A stretch of DNA of 38,357 bases from Bacillota bacterium (GTDB taxonomy: Bacteria; Bacillota; Clostridia; Lachnospirales; Lachnospiraceae): the NCBI GenBank assembly GCA_023386815.1, contig JAEWIZ010000009.1:1-38357 (forward strand), written 5' to 3'. Below, piece by piece: positions 7,251 through 14,638 of the stretch. The notes below the pieces were generated by a model that was not told the DNA's origin, did no database searches, and saw only the letters and a program-made list of their open reading frames with translations. How positions within the stretch are numbered: position 1 is the first letter of the stretch; the number at the start of each line of letters is the position of its first letter. Made by a program: the position numbers and the translations under genes.

Positions 7251-8165
7251 TTAGATCACAAATTGCTCCATATATTTCTTGCTTAACTTTAAACTGTTAA
7301 GCACTGCCTCCTGCGAACCTTCGAAGGCTTTATCCTCTACTTCAATACAGGTATAGCCGTTATAACCGATATCGGTTAAAGCACTAACATAGTTGCCCCA
7401 ATCCACATCCCCAAGTCCAGGAAGCTTTGGTGACATAAAGCTTAATGGATATGCCATAATTCCGACCTGGTCAAGTTTATCACGATAAACCTTGATATCT
7501 TTGTAATGTACATGAAAGATTCTATCCTTGAATTCATAGATTGGCTTAATGTAGTCGATCATCTGCCATACAAAATGAGAAGGATCATAGTTTAAGCCAA
7601 AGTTCTTGCTTGGAATAATTTCGAACAGCTGTCTCCAGATGCTTGGTGTAGTTGCAAGGTTCTGACCTCCCGGCCATTGATCCTTACCAAAGAGCATAGG
7701 ACAATTCTCAATCGCAACCTTTACATTATTCTCTTCTGCTAATTCAATAATAGACGGCCAGATTTCTTTAAATAGCTCAATATTTTCTTCCACCGTTTTT
7801 GTCTGATCTCTACCGATGAAGGTGGTAACTAAACCAATCCCTAAACGGTTACTTGCTAGGATTAATTTCTTGAGGTGTTCGATTGCAGCATTTCTTTTCT
7901 CAATATCCGCATCCATTGCATTTGGATAATATGCTAGAGATGAAATCTCAACCTTCTTCTCCAAGCAGTAGCCCTTTATATATTCAATTCTCTTGTCATC
8001 CAACTCATCTACATTTAAATGACTTACGCCTGCATAGCGGCGCTCTGCCTTTCCCTGCGGCCAACATGCAAGCTCCACACATCCAAAGCCCAATTCGCTG
8101 GCGGTATCAATTACTTCCTCAAATGAACTTTGATCTAAGATCGCACTTACAAATCCTAATTTCAT
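7251..8165 (-). CDS. Sugar phosphate isomerase/epimerase, TIM barrel
   Basis: A 304-residue member of the xylose-isomerase-like TIM-barrel superfamily, distinct from the other barrel in this locus. Likely metal ligands are E153 (VAIENCP), D194 and H197 (NYDPSHF), H218/H220 (FHVHYKD) and E275 (CIEVED). Lengths and motif order fit the inosose isomerase/3-keto-sugar epimerase branch. It is the first gene of the four-gene - strand set, 164 nt ahead of the flavoprotein. In known C-deglycosylation clusters an inosose-isomerase-like barrel commonly accompanies the alpha/beta pair and processes the released sugar. That role fits here but is inferred. The start at 8165 follows a GGGAGGAAAGAG site. Confidence 0.85.
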   Translation of the reverse strand: MKLGFVSAILDQSSFEEVIDTASELGFGCVELACWPQGKAERRYAGVSHLNVDELDDKRIEYIKGYCLEKKVEISSLAYYPNAMDADIEKRNAAIEHLKKLILASNRLGIGLVTTFIGRDQTKTVEENIELFKEIWPSIIELAEENNVKVAIENCPMLFGKDQWPGGQNLATTPSIWRQLFEIIPSKNFGLNYDPSHFVWQMIDYIKPIYEFKDRIFHVHYKDIKVYRDKLDQVGIMAYPLSFMSPKLPGLGDVDWGNYVSALTDIGYNGYTCIEVEDKAFEGSQEAVLNSLKLSKKYMEQFVI

Positions 8166-8422
8166 CTCTTTCCTCCCATTACTAACTTTATTATTAGATT
8201 ACGCATACTCTGTCCCTTTGCATATTTCTTGTGATTTAAACTGCTGCTCTAATTTTAGATCAAATCCTCTTCTCATACATTTGATTATTTATACTTATAT
8301 TGTAATGGTTTTTGTCCAGTTTCTCTGTCCTACGTAAAAAAAAGACAAATATTCATATATACTTTATGCACTACTGACTATTGTTCAAGTTTAGAACTAG
8401 TTTCATGTAGAATAAATCTCTG

Positions 8423-10012
8423 CTACAGCCAAACTGTTTTAGTCGCTATCTTTTCCTGGAATACTCGGTCATGCTCCACAAAAATCATGGTTGGCTCATA
8501 TCTTAGTATCAGCTCCTCTATCTGTACTCTTGAAATGACATCAATGAAGTTTAAGGGTTCATCCCATAAAAACACATGGGCTGGCTCCGCCAGACTTTTC
8601 GCAATCAATACTTTCTTCTTTTGACCGCCGCTGAACTCCCGAATATCCTTTTCAAATTGATTCCGTCCAAAATTGAGTTGACGAAGTACTGTTTTAAATA
8701 TAGTCTCATCCAGCCCGTACCTAACTGCAAAGTCAGAAAGATTGCCTGATAGATAAGAGGTATCCTGAGAAATATAGGAGACCTTTAAGCCCGGTGCCTT
8801 ACGAATTTCTCCGGTATAAGCTATATTTTCTCCTAATAGTAAACGAAACAGAGACGTTTTCCCCGATCCATTTTTTCCACGAATGGCAATACGGTCTCCC
8901 TCCTGCAGGGTAAAGCTGATATCCGACGTCACTTTCCGTTCCTCATAGAAAATGCTTACTGCTTCCGCATCAATGAACCGTTTTTTAGGAAAGGGCAATA
9001 AATTCATTTTTAGCTCATCTACTTGCTCCACATTTTTTAGAAGCCCTTTTTTCTCTTCGATGGCATCCAGCTTTCTACTCTCTATAGCCTTAGCTCTCTT
9101 CATCATTTTTGCAGCCTTATGTCCAACAAAGCCGCGATCTCCCACATGGTTTCCTATCTTTGACGCTTCTACCTGATCCGACCAACCCATGGCACGTTTT
9201 GCAGCATCCCCAAGTACGGTAATCTCCTTCTTTAACTGTTGGTTTTTCTCTAATTCATAGTTATCCTGGCGCTCTTTATTCTGCTGCCAGGTGGTATAAT
9301 TGCCACGAATAACCTCAATACCAGCTCGATTAATTGATAATACGTGATCAATACAGGTATCCAGAAAGGCTCTATCATGAGATACCAGAATAAAGCCCTG
9401 CTTAGTCTGAAGATAGCCAGCCAGAATCTCCCTGCCCTCCATATCAAGATGGTTCGTTGGTTCATCGATTAAAAGGAATTGATTCTTTTTCAGGAAGAGC
9501 GCGGCTAGCATTACCTTCGTCCGCTCCCCAAAGCTGAGAGTTTGAAAAGGTCTGTTAAGTACTGACAAATCCACCTGCAGCTTGCCCAGCTCCTTCTCAA
9601 TCATTTCCTCAATGATATAGCCATCATGGGCTTGATATAAATCCAACACCCTGCCGTACTGCTCTAACGCCTCTTCCTTATGATCCGGGTCTTCCATCTG
9701 AGTCAGACATTGCTGCATCTGCTCTTCCCACTCACCAAAGGGTGCGATCTTATTCTTAATCATGGTTAGCGTATCTATTTCCTGATTTTCCACTTCAAAG
9801 GGAAAATAGTCAAACTCCACTGAGCTGGTGATACTCCCTTTATATTCATATTTTCCTAATAATAAATTTAAAAACGTCGTCTTTCCTTTTCCGTTCCTGC
9901 CAACAAAGCCCAGTCTCCAGTCTGTATCGAGGATGAAATTAACATGCTCGAATATATTGTCATAGGCTGTATCATAGCTGAAGGTTAAATCATTTATCAT
10001 AATCTGCGACAT
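8423..10012 (-). CDS. ABC-F ATPase, probable ribosomal protection protein (Lsa/CplR-like)
   Basis: A 529-residue protein with two ATP-binding cassettes and no membrane segments. The first cassette has GRNGKGKTT (38-46), LSFGERTK and FLLIDEPTNHLD; the second has GKNGSGKTS, FSGGQKKK and VFLWDEPLNFID. The Lys/Arg-rich linker between them contains the helical P-site tRNA interaction region, including MKRAKAIESRKLDAIEEKK. ABC-F proteins of this length with a GRNGKGKTTFL first Walker A resemble the Lsa/CplR group. These bind the ribosomal E site and displace lincosamides, streptogramin A or pleuromutilins. A leader with a mini-ORF and an intrinsic terminator directly upstream, as found for many antibiotic-responsive ABC-F genes, supports this. 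The ribosome site is AAAGGAGG. The spectrum is not predictable from sequence. Confidence 0.9.
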   Translation of the reverse strand: MSQIMINDLTFSYDTAYDNIFEHVNFILDTDWRLGFVGRNGKGKTTFLNLLLGKYEYKGSITSSVEFDYFPFEVENQEIDTLTMIKNKIAPFGEWEEQMQQCLTQMEDPDHKEEALEQYGRVLDLYQAHDGYIIEEMIEKELGKLQVDLSVLNRPFQTLSFGERTKVMLAALFLKKNQFLLIDEPTNHLDMEGREILAGYLQTKQGFILVSHDRAFLDTCIDHVLSINRAGIEVIRGNYTTWQQNKERQDNYELEKNQQLKKEITVLGDAAKRAMGWSDQVEASKIGNHVGDRGFVGHKAAKMMKRAKAIESRKLDAIEEKKGLLKNVEQVDELKMNLLPFPKKRFIDAEAVSIFYEERKVTSDISFTLQEGDRIAIRGKNGSGKTSLFRLLLGENIAYTGEIRKAPGLKVSYISQDTSYLSGNLSDFAVRYGLDETIFKTVLRQLNFGRNQFEKDIREFSGGQKKKVLIAKSLAEPAHVFLWDEPLNFIDVISRVQIEELILRYEPTMIFVEHDRVFQEKIATKTVWL

Positions 10013-10040
10013 AATATGTGCCTCCTTTTAAGTTTAAACA

Positions 10041-10072
10041 TTAAAAAAGCCACAAGAAGCTATCTTCTTGTG
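10041..10072 (-). terminator. Attenuator (intrinsic terminator) in the ABC-F leader
   Basis: CACAAGAAG (10051-10059) and CTTCTTGTG (10064-10072) are perfectly complementary with a 4-nt loop. On the - strand the stem is followed by GC and six T (10048-10043). It lies between a leader mini-ORF and the ABC-F ribosome site, where premature termination would silence the gene in the absence of stalled ribosomes. Confidence 0.85.
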
Positions 10073-10080
10073 ACCTAATG

Positions 10081-10104
10081 TTAGAACTTATTCTGCAGTC
10101 CCAT
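10081..10104 (-). CDS. Putative leader peptide MGLQNKF controlling ABC-F attenuation
   Basis: A 7-codon ORF (ATG at 10104, TAA at 10083-10081) whose stop codon is 8 nt from the terminator stem. An AGGTG sequence six bases upstream of the ATG could serve as ribosome site. Leader peptides of this size are typical of ribosome-mediated attenuation of ABC-F and Erm genes. A nearby AACCTT/AAGGT stem could hide the leader ribosome site. Chance occurrence of so short an ORF is possible; position is the main evidence. Confidence 0.45.
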   Translation of the reverse strand: MGLQNKF

Positions 10105-10455
10105 AACCAGCACCTATACCTTAATTGTAGTCAAGGTTTTATAACTGGAACTTGTATTGCAGAAAACAGCTGCTCTCCAACAAACAGATAACAGCAGTTC
10201 TATGATAAATAATATCTATTAGAATTAGGAATGATAACTTCTTGCCGCAACAAAATAAAACTTCAAATAGTCTCATCCTGTTGCATATTCAGTTTACTGA
10301 TTAGCAAGTAGTAATAATCATTCCTTCAACCTCTTTTCTTATACTTATGGAGTTATCTTAACATGTTACTGGTATTATTTCAACCCCGGATTTCTATCAT
10401 AAGACTTAAATCTCATGAAATACTTTCCTATTTATCAGGTAATACATTTCTTATT
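10105..10455 (-). other. 5' leader and upstream region of the ABC-F gene, no gene
   Basis: No ORF with a convincing ribosome site is seen apart from the mini-ORF. Two imperfect direct copies of GAACTTATTCTGCAG occur (10084-10098 and 10148-10162 on the + strand), the first overlapping the mini-ORF. A CTGCT...AGCAG pair around 10169-10196 may form an upstream hairpin. I could not pick one promoter with confidence; TTGCGG near 10244 is a weak -35 candidate. Confidence 0.4.
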
Positions 10456-11787
10456 TCACTTACTTAGTACACACTTTTTAAATACCTCGCCCCGTTCTTC
10501 GAAATTCTTAAAGAATCCATAGCTAGCTGCAGCCGGTGAGAACAAACAGGTCTTGCCCTTTTCTGTTATCTCTTTTGCTTTCTGTACCGCCTCTTCTACA
10601 TTGGCAACGGGAACAATATTCTTACCCTGACTTGACTTATCTGCATTAGCAAACAATGTCTGGATTCGGTAACCGGTATCCGGCATAAGAATTATGTTTT
10701 TAATCTCAGAGTCCAATAGATAATCCACCAGAGGCTTATACTCAATTCCACGATCCATACCGCCTAAAATAACTGTATCGATTTTTCGAATACTCATTGC
10801 TGCTTGAATGGTAGTCTCGCATATGGTAGAAATAGAGTCATTATAAAAGGTTATTTCGTCAATCACTGCCACATATTCCATCCGATGAGGTAAGGGTTGA
10901 AACGTTTTCACGGCTTCATAGAAACTATTGTTATCCACACCAAAATAATTAGCAACACTATAGGCTGCTGCTATATTATACACATTATGATGTCCCTTTA
11001 ACAAAATCTCATCATCAATAATCTCAATATCCTGCTCCTGATAATAAATATGGTTTTCTTTCACCCTTATATCTGAATCATCATCCCGATCAGAAAGGGT
11101 GATGGTTGTTGCTTTCAGATGCTTTCCCGGGTTTAAAAACTCTTTATTATAGATCAAAAGATCACCCTTTTGCATGAACTTACAGATGTTTTCTTTTGCA
11201 GCAGCATATTTCTCAAAGGTTCCGTAATGATCCAAATGCTCCTGATATAAATTCAGATGCAATCCAATATGGGGAGAGTGGGTTACATGCTCCAGCTGAT
11301 GGGAAGAAAGTTCAAATACAATCAATGTCTTCTCATTAATCTCTTCCAATACATCAAACACGGGAACACCGATATTTCCCACCAAGCGTGCATCCCTTCC
11401 ACTACTGTGAATCACATGATAAACCAGGGAAGAGGTTGTACTTTTTCCCTTAGTTCCGGTAATTCCAATGGTTTGATCCCGGTAAAACTCCAGAAACAAA
11501 TCCGTCTGAGAGGTTAACTTCTTAAAATCCCCACTATCCTTACTGTTAAATACAATTCCCGGACTTTTAATAATCAAATCATAATCAGCAAGAATGTCCT
11601 GATAGGATGTTGTGTTGTGCAGGGTTACATTCTCCAGACTGTCCTTGATATCACTTTTATCATAAATCCCAAACTGCATCTCTGGCAAATACTTTCTGAT
11701 AAAATGATAGGTGGATCTTCCTTCTCTTCCAAAACCGAGAATCAGTACCTTTTTATTTTTAAGCTTATCACATAATTGTGTAATCAT
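10456..11787 (-). CDS. murD2: MurD-type Mur ligase, probably MurD2 (adds L-Glu to UDP-MurNAc-L-Ala)
   Basis: A 443-residue ATP-dependent amino-acid ligase of the Mur family, acting in the cytoplasm on UDP-MurNAc-peptides. The N-terminal Rossmann-like domain begins KVLILGFGREGRST; the ATP loop is GTKGKSTT (111-118), with NLYQEHLDHYG in the central domain. The C-terminal domain has NDSISTICETT where standard MurD has NDSKATN. The changed P-loop (K for N, S for T) and the changed NDS motif separate it from canonical MurD. Its neighbour 83 nt upstream is a MurL-type epimerase. In Xanthomonas, MurD2 attaches L-Glu and MurL then epimerises it, so this pairing argues for MurD2 rather than the housekeeping enzyme. 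An AGAGGT site precedes the ATG. Confidence 0.8.
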   Translation of the reverse strand: MITQLCDKLKNKKVLILGFGREGRSTYHFIRKYLPEMQFGIYDKSDIKDSLENVTLHNTTSYQDILADYDLIIKSPGIVFNSKDSGDFKKLTSQTDLFLEFYRDQTIGITGTKGKSTTSSLVYHVIHSSGRDARLVGNIGVPVFDVLEEINEKTLIVFELSSHQLEHVTHSPHIGLHLNLYQEHLDHYGTFEKYAAAKENICKFMQKGDLLIYNKEFLNPGKHLKATTITLSDRDDDSDIRVKENHIYYQEQDIEIIDDEILLKGHHNVYNIAAAYSVANYFGVDNNSFYEAVKTFQPLPHRMEYVAVIDEITFYNDSISTICETTIQAAMSIRKIDTVILGGMDRGIEYKPLVDYLLDSEIKNIILMPDTGYRIQTLFANADKSSQGKNIVPVANVEEAVQKAKEITEKGKTCLFSPAAASYGFFKNFEERGEVFKKCVLSK

Positions 11788-11870
11788 GTCTACCTCTTTT
11801 CAAGCATATCCTTTGATTTATAACAAGTAAAACAGTCTGTCATTCCCCTTGCATGATATTATATTATTTC

Positions 11871-13241
11871 CTAAAGCATCAGGCTTTTTAGTCGGTCTAC
11901 CAATTCTTCCGGTACTGAGTTTTCCTCATTGTAATAGGATAGATAGGGGTTTTCCGCCTGAAGATAAGTTTTATACTGCTCCTTACCCATATAATATTCA
12001 TAGAGCTTAGGCAATGACTTTCCCTCCAACTTATACTGATGAATTACCATACAAATTGCCGTATTCACTTCATCACAGGTTCCCACACACTCAAAGGGCT
12101 TCTCCGGCGCTGCGCCAATTAGCTGATCAAAGATAGGAATTAACTCCTCCTGACTCAGCATATCATTTCCAAAAATCTGTACCAAACGTTTCGAATCTAT
12201 AAAGGGTGACAGAATGATATAAACAAACAAGCATTTCGAGCAGGCACCGCACCATAGGTCATTCTTACTTCCTACATTACAGCTATGGAAAATAAAATGA
12301 TATTTTTCCTGCTTTGCAAAAAACTTAGCAATCTGGAATTCGCTAAATGGGCGAAGCAAGCTAAAGTAATGCACTCCGCTGTTTACATATTTCTTTTCAT
12401 AATGAATAAAATCTAATTCAAACTTATAGGACTTAGAATATTGGTGATTTACTTCTGTCCCCTCGACCGTACTCTCATTTGCACTGGCCTCATTGGAAAG
12501 TACCACATACTCTTTGTCATGAAGATAGGCTGATAAAACAGAGGAGAAAGCAACAATAGCAGAAAACGGGGTATGACCATTTAAATAACCTTGTTTGTTT
12601 AGTGCTAATAGGTTGCTATCCAAACTACGGTTCACAACTAAAATATCTTCTTCCTTATAGCCTGCAGCAGCGGCGCATTGAAGAGAAGTCAGCTTTTTAT
12701 TAATCATAAAGCATAGATTACTCTCTTTTCGATCGCTTAATAACTCCAGGGTTACAACAGAATCCTTGCCTCCTCCAATCGGAATCATACAACCCTTTTT
12801 TAATTTTTCCGATTTAAAGTAGTCTTTTTTATCCTCTGAAGCAAGAATTTCTACCTTCATGAATTCTTCGATTGAGGTTTCAATCCCATTTGTATAGAAA
12901 AACTCACCCAGTCCCAGGTAATACTGCTGTTTCCACCAGTCAATCTGTGCCCCATCAAGTTTCCCTGCTTTAATATGCACGAAAGGAGGGCATGCACATT
13001 TCCAATAGCTGATTAACTCTACCAACCCAAGCTGAAATGCCAACTGATTAACAATCTCTTCTTTTTCATAGTTTATTTCAGCATGTTTTTTACGAAATTC
13101 CCATTTTGGTGTAAAGGTTACTAACCCTTCCATATTAAAATAATAGGTGATAACAAGCTTATCACCCTGATCAGTGATTTCATATTTGTCGTATGTAAAA
13201 ACCGAATGTTTTTCTCTCAATTCCATAAATTTATCTTGCAT
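11871..13241 (-). CDS. murL: MurL-type UDP-MurNAc-L-Ala-L-Glu epimerase
   Basis: The frame opens at 13253, but a GGAGG site inside the first codons places the likely start at ATG 13241, giving 456 residues, the size of characterised MurL. MurL converts the terminal L-Glu of UDP-MurNAc-L-Ala-L-Glu to D-Glu using ATP. Visible motifs are the PP-loop-like PIGGGKDSVVTLELL (GGGKDS at about 156-161), SNEASANESTVEG (about 249-261), and a Cys cluster CNVGSKNDLWCGACSKC (about 321-337) that may bind metal. There is no signal peptide or membrane helix. It is followed by the MurD-type ligase in the same direction, which is the expected operon. Family assignment rests on motif recall, not on a profile match. 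Confidence 0.78.
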   Translation of the reverse strand: MQDKFMELREKHSVFTYDKYEITDQGDKLVITYYFNMEGLVTFTPKWEFRKKHAEINYEKEEIVNQLAFQLGLVELISYWKCACPPFVHIKAGKLDGAQIDWWKQQYYLGLGEFFYTNGIETSIEEFMKVEILASEDKKDYFKSEKLKKGCMIPIGGGKDSVVTLELLSDRKESNLCFMINKKLTSLQCAAAAGYKEEDILVVNRSLDSNLLALNKQGYLNGHTPFSAIVAFSSVLSAYLHDKEYVVLSNEASANESTVEGTEVNHQYSKSYKFELDFIHYEKKYVNSGVHYFSLLRPFSEFQIAKFFAKQEKYHFIFHSCNVGSKNDLWCGACSKCLFVYIILSPFIDSKRLVQIFGNDMLSQEELIPIFDQLIGAAPEKPFECVGTCDEVNTAICMVIHQYKLEGKSLPKLYEYYMGKEQYKTYLQAENPYLSYYNEENSVPEELVDRLKSLML

Positions 13242-13289
13242 GGAAGCCTCCATTTTCTAAAACCAATAATTAACTTGCGTCCGATGTTT

Positions 13290-13481
13290 GCTACGCTTTA
13301 TTATACCATGCGCCAAATCCTCGCTCATGGTCCTTCAGCTTCGGTCGCATACTTGCAAGCAAGCTTGCCGTATGCTCGCTACGCTTTATTATACCATGAG
13401 CCAAACCCTTGCTCATGGTCCCTCAGCTCCGTTCACATACTTGCAAGCAAGCTTGCCGTATGTTCGCTACGCTTTATTATA
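13290..13481. repeat. 88-bp tandem repeat with two hairpins per unit
   Basis: Unit 1 (13290-13377) and unit 2 (13378-13465) start with GCTACGCTTTATTATACCAT and differ at a few positions; a third partial copy is 13466-13481. Each unit contains a CCATGAGC...GCTCATGG stem and a CATAC-GCAAGC-AA-GCTTGC-GTATG stem. The open frames across it are repeat-derived, not genes. It separates the divergent murL and padR genes and looks like an interspersed palindromic repeat that has duplicated. Confidence 0.85.
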
Positions 13482-13564
13482 TTCTTCATAGGAAAAGATT
13501 TCAATGATAAATTAAGCATTTCTCTATGGTAACTATATTATTCCAAAAAGTTTTACATATATCG

Positions 13565-13616
13565 TTGACAAATATATCGTCTAGTGATATATTTAATATA
13601 TCGAAAATCGATATAT
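13565..13616 (+). promoter_or_regulatory. Promoter and likely PadR operator
   Basis: TTGACA (13565-13570) and TATATT (13588-13593) are 17 bp apart. ATATATC (13572-13578) and GATATAT (13586-13592) form one dyad over the promoter, and ATATATCG (13596-13603) with CGATATAT (13609-13616) form a perfect second dyad at the transcription start. Such tandem AT-rich dyads fit autoregulation by the PadR protein encoded just downstream. Confidence 0.75.
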
Positions 13617-13631
13617 CGGAGGATGATGCAC

Positions 13632-13949
13632 ATGGAAAATAATTTACCCTTAACAGAAGCGTTATATTATATCCTGTTATCTGTTAGAAAACCAAACCAT
13701 GGCTATGGAATCATTCAGGAAATAGAGTCTATTACGAATTCCAGAGTCATACTTGGTCCCGGAACCCTATATGGTGCCATTAATTCTATGCTGACCAGGG
13801 GTTGGATTAATCTGTATAGTGAGGATAAAACCTCTAGAAAGAAAAAGGAATATCTGATTACAGAATCCGGAAAAGAGATTTTTCAAAAAGAAGTGGATCG
13901 CTTAAGCGAACTACTTAGTAATGCTAAATTAATGGAGGAAACCATATGA
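13632..13949 (+). CDS. PadR family transcriptional regulator
   Basis: A 105-residue winged-helix repressor. The PadR signature is clear: LTEALYYILLSVRKPNHGYG at the N-terminus, LGPGTLYGAINSMLTRGWI as recognition helix and wing, and KEYLITESGKEIF before the C-terminal dimerisation helix. The frame extends upstream to 13584, but a GGAGGA site at 13618-13623 fixes the start at ATG 13632. The promoter carries two palindromes that it probably binds. Its TGA overlaps the ATG of the DUF2812 gene, so both are translated together. PadR/DUF2812 pairs often control adjacent ABC exporters induced by membrane-active compounds. Confidence 0.93.
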   Translation: MENNLPLTEALYYILLSVRKPNHGYGIIQEIESITNSRVILGPGTLYGAINSMLTRGWINLYSEDKTSRKKKEYLITESGKEIFQKEVDRLSELLSNAKLMEETI

Positions 13950-14458
13950 GGATATTTAAACTTTACTTTGATAAGGATTCCGAAGAAAAATGGATTAATG
14001 AAATGGCAGCAAAAGGCTGGGCTTTTGAAAAGTTCTTTTTGGGCTTTTATACCTTCGTTCCCTGCAAACCAGGCGAGTACCTTTACCAAATAGATCTATT
14101 GGATAACTGGGTTGGTGATACTGAAAATTTCTCCTCCTTCATGGAGGAAGTAGGTGTGGAGGTTGTGTCTCAGTGGTACCGTTGGGTATACCTTAGAAAA
14201 TTGGCTTCTGACGGGAACTTTGAGATGTATACTGATACGTCCTCCAAAATCAGACAGTATCAACGAATCATGAACTTTTTTATCGTTGGAGCCGTGTTAG
14301 AAGCTCTGTGCCTATGGACTGAGATTAATGCAGTCATTCATTCGCAATCACCTGTATTTATAGGCTTGACCCTTTTTATCGCTTTGATACTGTTCGCATT
14401 TATTCATCTTATCTTCAAATGTAGATGGAAAATACAAGAATTAAAAAAAATCGCCTGA
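13946..14458 (+). CDS. DUF2812 membrane protein
   Basis: A 170-residue protein starting at ATG 13946, four bases inside the end of padR. The N-terminal domain (about 1-95) has the DUF2812 pattern: a short lead strand, EKWINEMAAKGWAFEKF, then a YxYQIDLL strand and a WYRWVYLRK strand. Two membrane helices follow at about 108-130 and 138-160, with a basic tail (KCRWKIQELKKIA). Family function is unknown; it travels with PadR regulators and may transmit a membrane signal to the repressor. It is 180 nt ahead of the ABC transporter operon, which has its own promoter. Confidence 0.85.
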   Translation: MRIFKLYFDKDSEEKWINEMAAKGWAFEKFFLGFYTFVPCKPGEYLYQIDLLDNWVGDTENFSSFMEEVGVEVVSQWYRWVYLRKLASDGNFEMYTDTSSKIRQYQRIMNFFIVGAVLEALCLWTEINAVIHSQSPVFIGLTLFIALILFAFIHLIFKCRWKIQELKKIA

Positions 14459-14517
14459 GAAATTAATTAGATTTCTATTAAAAAATAACTTTTATGGTTT
14501 TATCCTTATTCATCTCA

Positions 14518-14526
14518 TGGTATAAT
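14518..14526 (+). promoter_or_regulatory. Extended -10 promoter of the ABC transporter operon
   Basis: TGG followed by TATAAT at 14521-14526 is a strong extended -10 element. No good -35 is seen at 17 bp. Transcription from here gives a leader of roughly 105 nt that contains the hairpin at 14594-14622. Confidence 0.6.
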
Positions 14527-14593
14527 CTTCCTAATTCAGGGATACTTATTTTCCCATATGAAAAAAAGATGATCATAAAAATATAATAATTTC

Positions 14594-14622
14594 GCACATC
14601 ACGGATGCCCTCCGTGATGTGC
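14594..14622 (+). promoter_or_regulatory. Strong hairpin immediately upstream of the ABC operon ribosome site
   Basis: GCACATCACGGA (14594-14605) and TCCGTGATGTGC (14611-14622) are perfect 12-bp arms with a 5-nt loop. No T-run follows; instead the purine-rich ribosome site AAGAAAGAGGGG starts at once. It could be an mRNA stabiliser, a protein-binding site or a DNA operator. Confidence 0.75.
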
Positions 14623-14638
14623 AAGAAAGAGGGGTATT

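Noticed and set aside
10456..11787. Canonical housekeeping MurD
   Set aside because: The altered P-loop and NDS motifs and linkage to a MurL-type gene favour MurD2, although not decisively.
13290..13481. Possible CRISPR array
   Set aside because: Only two full units, 88 bp long and contiguous, with no spacers and no cas genes.
13206..13532. Open frames of 67 and 108 codons across the 88-bp repeat
   Set aside because: They follow the repeat periodicity, lack ribosome sites and overlap the start of murL.
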